Assembly: GCA_036506495.1 (NCBI GenBank)
Contig: DASXRQ010000164.1
Coordinates: forward strand, 1-31,525
DNA: 31,525 bases
From: DASXRC01 sp036506495
GTDB taxonomy: Bacteria > Actinomycetota > Actinomycetes > Mycobacteriales > Micromonosporaceae
Reading direction: 5' to 3'
In this document: positions 28,015 through 31,525 of the stretch, in pieces
How the letters are laid out: the number at the start of each line of letters is the position of its first letter
How positions within the stretch are numbered: the first letter of the stretch is position 1
The notes under the pieces: generated by a model
Database searches by the model: none
The model's input: the letters and a program-made list of their open reading frames with translations, nothing else
Told to the model about the DNA's origin: nothing
Program-made: the position numbers and the translations under genes

Positions 28015-28022
28015 GCAGTGTC

Positions 28023-28040
28023 CGTACGCGTGTGCGTACG
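28023..28040. promoter_or_regulatory. Inverted repeat in the pafB/DUF3866 divergent spacer
   Basis: CGTACGC-GTGT-GCGTACG is a perfect inverted repeat with 7-bp arms, centred about 20 bases upstream of the pafB -10 box. It is a candidate operator for either divergent gene. Confidence 0.4.
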
Positions 28041-28117
28041 CCGCGCGCGTGGCTCGCCGGTCGTTTTGTCGGCTCCGCCCGGCCGCGCAGGCATCCGCCC
28101 TGGCATGATCGGATCCC

Positions 28118-29245
28118 ATGGTGCGATGGCGGTCGGGCACGGTGGTGGCGCCGCGCGGGCGCTGGCGTGGTGCGGTCGAGCTGGACGTGTCGATCGACGG
28201 CGCCGAGCCGGTGCGGGCGCTGGCCTACCCGGCGCTCGTCGGGGAGCCGCGGGCCGGCGACCGCGTGCTGCTGAACGTCGGGGCGCTCGACCTGGGCCTG
28301 GGCACCGGTGGGTACGCCCTCGTGGTGGCACTGCCCGACCGGCTGCCGGGCGGGCCTGGCGGGGCGTCCGAGGTCGAGCCGGCCGACCGGGACGCCGGGC
28401 CGGCCGAGCTGGCCGACCGGGACGCCGGGCACCTGGTGAAGGCGCGCTACACGCCGCTGCAGACGATCGTGCTGGGCGTGGACGAGGAGTCCTCGCCGCA
28501 CCGCGAGGCCCTGGTCGACGCCGACGACCTGGACGGGATGCCGGTCGTCACCGCCGATCTGCACTCGGCCCTGCCGGCGATACTTGCCGGCGTGCACGCC
28601 GACGCTCCGGACCGCCGCGTGGCGTACGTGATGACGGACGGCGGCGCGCTACCGGCGTGGTTCTCCCGCACGCTGGACGGGCTGCGGGACCGGCTCGCCG
28701 GCACGGTGACCGCCGGCCAGGCGTTCGGGGGCGACCTCGAGGCCACCACCGTACACAGTGGACTGCTCGCGGCCCGGCACGTGCTCGGCGCGGATATCAC
28801 GGTCGTCGCGCAGGGGCCGGGCAACCTCGGCACCGGCTCCCGTTGGGGATTCTCCGGGGTCGGGGTGGGCGAGGCGGTCAACGCCGCGGCGGTGCTGGGC
28901 GGCCGCCCGGTCGGTTCGCTGCGCATCTCCGCCGCCGATCCCCGACCGCGGCACCGCGGCGTCTCACATCACAGCCTCACCGCGTACGGCCGCGTCGCGC
29001 TGGCACCGGCGGACCTGGTGCTGCCCGATAAGCTCGACCCGGACCTGGCCGACCAGGTCGAGGTGGACCTGGACGCGCTCGGCGACCGGCACCGTATCGT
29101 GCGCGTGCCGGTGGCCGGGCTCGACGCCGCGCTGCGCGCCGCTCCGGTGCGACTGTCCACGATGGGTCGCGATCTGGACGCGGACCACGCGTACTTCCTG
29201 GCCGCCGCCGCGGCCGGCCGCCACGCCGCCAGCCTGCTGCGCTAA
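28118..29245 (+). CDS. DUF3866 family protein
   Basis: A 375-residue protein of the DUF3866 family, function unknown. Visible conserved blocks are LNVGALDLGLGTGGYALVVALP, HLVKARYTPLQTIVLGVDE, VADLHSALP-type VVTADLHSALPAILAG, YVMTDGGALPAWFSRT, TVTAGQAFGGDLEATTVHSGLLAARHVLGADITVVAQGPGNLGTGS and SHHSLTAYGRVAL. The Gly-rich GPGNLGTGSRWGFSG could be a nucleotide or phosphate loop. There is no signal peptide. A 30-bp duplication gives the repeated ADRDAG at about residues 89-94 and 99-104. It stands alone on the plus strand between the pafB and pafA sides of the Pup region. The ATG at 28118 begins the conserved region. Confidence 0.83.
   Translation: MVRWRSGTVVAPRGRWRGAVELDVSIDGAEPVRALAYPALVGEPRAGDRVLLNVGALDLGLGTGGYALVVALPDRLPGGPGGASEVEPADRDAGPAELADRDAGHLVKARYTPLQTIVLGVDEESSPHREALVDADDLDGMPVVTADLHSALPAILAGVHADAPDRRVAYVMTDGGALPAWFSRTLDGLRDRLAGTVTAGQAFGGDLEATTVHSGLLAARHVLGADITVVAQGPGNLGTGSRWGFSGVGVGEAVNAAAVLGGRPVGSLRISAADPRPRHRGVSHHSLTAYGRVALAPADLVLPDKLDPDLADQVEVDLDALGDRHRIVRVPVAGLDAALRAAPVRLSTMGRDLDADHAYFLAAAAAGRHAASLLR
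28381..28430. repeat. 30-bp in-frame tandem duplication in the DUF3866 gene
   Basis: GGCCGACCGGGACGCCGGGC occurs at 28381-28400 and again at 28411-28430. The 30-base period adds ten codons in frame in a variable Asp/Ala/Glu-rich loop. Confidence 0.85.
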
Positions 29246-29303
29246 CCCGTCCGCAAACGCGAGAGCCGCGCGAGCGGAGCAAGCGCCAGCAATTCAGCTC
29301 AGC

Positions 29304-29510
29304 TCAACTCAGGACGATCAGCAGCGTCCAGCCGCCGACGAGCAGCACGAGGGTCAGCGCCAGTACCCAGGTCGGCACCCGGTACTCGCCGCGGCGGTTG
29401 CGCTGGATCTCGGCCACGACGTTCTCGCGGCGCTTGTTGACCCAGCCACGCCGCACCTCGGTCGGGTCCCGCTCGACGGGATCGTGCTCGGGAATGAGGG
29501 GATCGCTCAT
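29304..29510 (-). CDS. Small C-tail-anchored membrane protein
   Basis: A 68-residue protein with a polar, charged N-terminal half (DPVERDPTEVRRGWVNKRRENVVAEIQRNRRGEYRVP) and a single C-terminal membrane helix (WVLALTLVLLVGGWTLLIVL, residues 48-67). It is predicted to face the cytoplasm. No named family was recognised. It follows pafA on the same strand with a 22-base gap, so co-transcription with the Pup ligase is likely. The ATG at 29510 has no strong ribosome-binding site; TAGGCT nine bases upstream is a weak promoter candidate. Confidence 0.75.
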   Translation of the reverse strand: MSDPLIPEHDPVERDPTEVRRGWVNKRRENVVAEIQRNRRGEYRVPTWVLALTLVLLVGGWTLLIVLS

Positions 29511-29532
29511 GACGTCGTGAGCCTAGCGCCCG

Positions 29533-30891
29533 TCACATGCTCGCGATGAGCCGCTCCACCCGCTCGTCGTACGCCCGGAACGGGTCCTTGCACAGCACGG
29601 TGCGCTGCGCCTGGTCGTTGAGCTTGAGGTGGACCCAGTCGACCGTGAAGTCGCGCCGCTTCTCCTGGGCGTGCCGAATGAACTCGCCGCGCAGCCGGGC
29701 CCTGGTCGTCTGCGGCGGGGTCTCCTTCGCCTCGAAGATCTCCAGGTCGGAGGCGACCCGGTCGACCTGGCCACGCCGCTCCATCAGCGCGTACAGCCCG
29801 CGGCCGCGGCGAAGGTCGTGGTAGGCCAGGTCCATCTGGGCCACCCGGGGGTGGGCCAAGGGCAGGTCGTGGCGGCGCTGGTACGACTCGATCATCCGCA
29901 GCTTGGTCACCCAGTCGATCTCGCGCGCGACCGGCTCGAGGTTGCCGGACTCCACGGCGTGCAGCACCCGGCCCCACAGCTCGACCACCCGCTTAGCGGT
30001 CTGGTCGCCGCCCCGGCGCTCCACGAATTCGGTCGCCTTCGCGAAGTACTCCTGCTGAATCTCCAGCGCGCTGGCCTCCTTGCCCGACGCGAGGCGGACC
30101 CGGCGCCGGCCGGTGATGTCGTGCGACACCTCGCGGATGGCCCGGATCGGGTTTTCCAGCGACAGGTCGCGCATCACGACCCCGGCCTCGATCATGCGGA
30201 GCACGATGTCCGCGCTGCCGACCTTGAGCAGCGTGGTCACCTCGTTCATGTTGGAGTCACCGACGATCACATGCAGCCGCCGGTAGCGCTCGGCGTCCGC
30301 GTGCGGCTCGTCGCGCGTGTTGATGATCGGCCGGCTGCGGGTGGTCGCCGACGACACGCCCTCCCAGATGTGCTCGGCCCGCTGGGACAGGCAGTAGACC
30401 GCGCCGCGCGGCGTCTGCAGGACCTTGCCGGCGCCGCAGATCAGCTGCCGGGTCACGAGAAAAGGGATCAGCACGTCGGCGAGCCGACCGAACTCGCCGT
30501 GCCGGGAGACGAGGTAGTTCTCGTGGCATCCGTACGAGTTGCCGGCCGAGTCGGTGTTGTTCTTGAAAAGGTAGATCTCGCCCGCGATGCCCTCGTCGTG
30601 CAGCCGCTTCTCCGCGTCGACGAGCAGCCCTTCGAGGATCCGCTCGCCGGCCCGGTCGTGCGCGACGAGGTCGGTGACCGCGTCGCACTCGGGGGTGGCG
30701 TACTCCGGGTGCGAGCCCACGTCCAGGTAGAGGCGGGCACCGTTGCGCAGGAACACGTTGCTGGACCGGCCCCAGGACACCACCCGGCGGAACAGGTACC
30801 GCGCGACCTCGTCCGGAGACAGCCGCCGCTGCCCACGGTAGGTACAGGTGACCCCGTACTCCGTCTCGAGCCCGAAGATGCGCCGCTCCAT
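29533..30891 (-). CDS. pafA: Pup-protein ligase PafA
   Basis: A 452-residue product matching PafA over its full length. PafA uses ATP to join the C-terminal glutamate of the ubiquitin-like protein Pup to substrate lysines, marking proteins for the mycobacterial-type proteasome. It shows RRIFGLETEYGVTCTY with the metal-binding Glu at the N-terminus, LYLDVGSHPEYATPE with the catalytic Asp, LFKNNTDSAGNSYGCHENYL, and a C-terminal domain with DWVHLKLNDQAQRTVLCKDPF. Length and start are as in M. tuberculosis Rv2097c. pup, prcA/prcB and dop are not in the window and would be expected nearby. TAGTGT lies six bases upstream of the ATG. Confidence 0.97.
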   Translation of the reverse strand: MERRIFGLETEYGVTCTYRGQRRLSPDEVARYLFRRVVSWGRSSNVFLRNGARLYLDVGSHPEYATPECDAVTDLVAHDRAGERILEGLLVDAEKRLHDEGIAGEIYLFKNNTDSAGNSYGCHENYLVSRHGEFGRLADVLIPFLVTRQLICGAGKVLQTPRGAVYCLSQRAEHIWEGVSSATTRSRPIINTRDEPHADAERYRRLHVIVGDSNMNEVTTLLKVGSADIVLRMIEAGVVMRDLSLENPIRAIREVSHDITGRRRVRLASGKEASALEIQQEYFAKATEFVERRGGDQTAKRVVELWGRVLHAVESGNLEPVAREIDWVTKLRMIESYQRRHDLPLAHPRVAQMDLAYHDLRRGRGLYALMERRGQVDRVASDLEIFEAKETPPQTTRARLRGEFIRHAQEKRRDFTVDWVHLKLNDQAQRTVLCKDPFRAYDERVERLIASM

Positions 30892-30897
30892 GCACAG

Positions 30898-30903
30898 ACA
30901 CTA
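30898..30903 (-). promoter_or_regulatory. Putative -10 box, leaderless start of pafA
   Basis: On the minus strand TAGTGT ends six bases before the ATG at 30891, matching TANNNT. CTGACG about 19 bases further upstream is a poor -35 match. Confidence 0.45.
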
Positions 30904-30924
30904 ACCGCACGGACCGACGTTTCG

Positions 30925-31525
30925 TCAGGGTCCGTGCCCGGCGGCGCGGCGCAGCTCGGCGGCGTACGCGAGGCACGCACGGTAGCTCGGCAGCCGACCG
31001 CCGGCAACGGATTCGGCCAGCGTGGGCGCCGCGTCGTCGCGCGCCGACAGCGTGGGCGCCGCATCCGGCCAGTCGATGCCCAGGTCCGGGTCGAGCGGGT
31101 GCACCGCCCGCTCGGCCGGCGGGCGGTACGGCTCCGAGCACAGGTACGCCAGCGTCGCGTCGTCGGTCAGCGCGCAGAACCCGTGGCCGAGCCCCTCGGC
31201 GAGGTAGACCGCGCGCCGGTCCAGATCGTCGAGGCGTACACCCTCCCAGCGGCCGAACGTCGGCGAGCCGACCCGCACGTCGACGACCACGTCGAGGACC
31301 GCCCCGCGTACGCAGGTGACGTACTTGGCCTGCCCGGGCGGGACGTCGGCGAAGTGGATGCCGCGCACAACGCCGCGCGCCGAGACCGACAGGTTCGCCT
31401 GCGCGAGCCGCAGCGGGTGTCCGACCGCCTCGACGATCCGGTCCTCCCGGAACCACTCCAGGAACAGCCCGCGCCGGTCGCCGTGCTGCTCGGGCGTGAC
31501 CTCCCACGCTCCGTCGATGCCTAGC
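30925..31525 (-). CDS. rfbC: dTDP-4-dehydrorhamnose 3,5-epimerase, 5' end cut by window
   Basis: The frame runs from the window edge to TGA at 30925-30927, giving 199 residues. They match the cupin-fold epimerase RmlC/RfbC: AWEVTPEQHGDRRGLFLEWFRED, QANLSVSARGVVRGIHFADVPPGQAKYVTCVRG with the catalytic His, EGLGHGFCALTDDATLAYLCSEPYRPPAERAVHPLDPDLGIDWP. It isomerises dTDP-4-keto-6-deoxyglucose on the way to dTDP-rhamnose or another deoxysugar. Only about the first ten residues appear to be missing. The C-terminus carries a small repeat (DAAPTL twice) from a 30-bp in-frame duplication. It ends 33 bases before pafA on the same strand; a functional link to pupylation is not expected. Confidence 0.92.
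   Translation of the reverse strand, partial: LGIDGAWEVTPEQHGDRRGLFLEWFREDRIVEAVGHPLRLAQANLSVSARGVVRGIHFADVPPGQAKYVTCVRGAVLDVVVDVRVGSPTFGRWEGVRLDDLDRRAVYLAEGLGHGFCALTDDATLAYLCSEPYRPPAERAVHPLDPDLGIDWPDAAPTLSARDDAAPTLAESVAGGRLPSYRACLAYAAELRRAAGHGP
31019..31064. repeat. 30-bp-period duplication near the rfbC 3' end
   Basis: CAGCGTGGGCGCCGC occurs at 31019 and 31049. The period is ten codons and duplicates the residues DAAPTL in frame. Confidence 0.8.

Overview
The window is very GC-rich and comes from an actinobacterium. The diagnostic genes are rbpA, separate lnt and ppm1 genes, the Pup ligase gene pafA with pafB/pafC, tatA/tatC and helY, in an order that resembles the M. tuberculosis Rv2050-Rv2053c and Rv2092c-Rv2097c neighbourhoods. 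GTG starts, 4-base gene overlaps and apparently leaderless promoters are frequent. A member of Micromonosporales or a relative is my best guess, but family level cannot be fixed by eye.

Left part (1-5018): the end of a DinB-type protein, a zinc-knuckle/coiled-coil protein, rbpA behind a textbook SigR-type promoter, then on the minus strand lnt, ppm1 and fxsA. Next comes a 506-base stretch without a credible gene.

Centre (5525-13791): a lysine-degradation gene set of the kind known from fermenting clostridia and fusobacteria. On the minus strand, in transcription order: kdd, an amidohydrolase, kamD, kamE, kal and a GlmL/MutL-type ATPase. The divergent plus-strand gene is kamA. Together they predict lysine to beta-lysine (KamA), to 3,5-diaminohexanoate (KamDE, B12 and PLP), to 3-keto-5-aminohexanoate (Kdd), then an unassigned cleavage step, then 3-aminobutyryl-CoA to crotonyl-CoA (Kal). 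The usual cleavage enzyme Kce is not in the window. The last four junctions of the minus operon can each be read as a GTGA start/stop overlap. Flanking genes that may belong to the same metabolism are an Lrp/AsnC regulator, an acyl-CoA dehydrogenase and an M24 peptidase. A CsbD-like stress protein and a histidine phosphatase lie between.

Right part (17744-31525): a 5'-3' exonuclease, an MHYT membrane sensor, the helicase helY, a HAD hydrolase, a diacylglycerol-kinase-like lipid kinase, tatC, tatA, a small membrane protein, pafC, pafB, a DUF3866 gene on the opposite strand, a small membrane protein, pafA and a truncated dTDP-4-dehydrorhamnose 3,5-epimerase gene.

Unexplained structure: a nested inverted-repeat element with three stems (15261-15352), three copies of a 21-22 bp imperfect palindrome (25903-26006), a 60-bp tandem repeat at the kamD/kamE junction, shorter tandem duplications at two other gene junctions, and a probable in-frame palindromic insertion in helY. 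No rRNA, tRNA, CRISPR array, insertion sequence or prophage gene was recognised.
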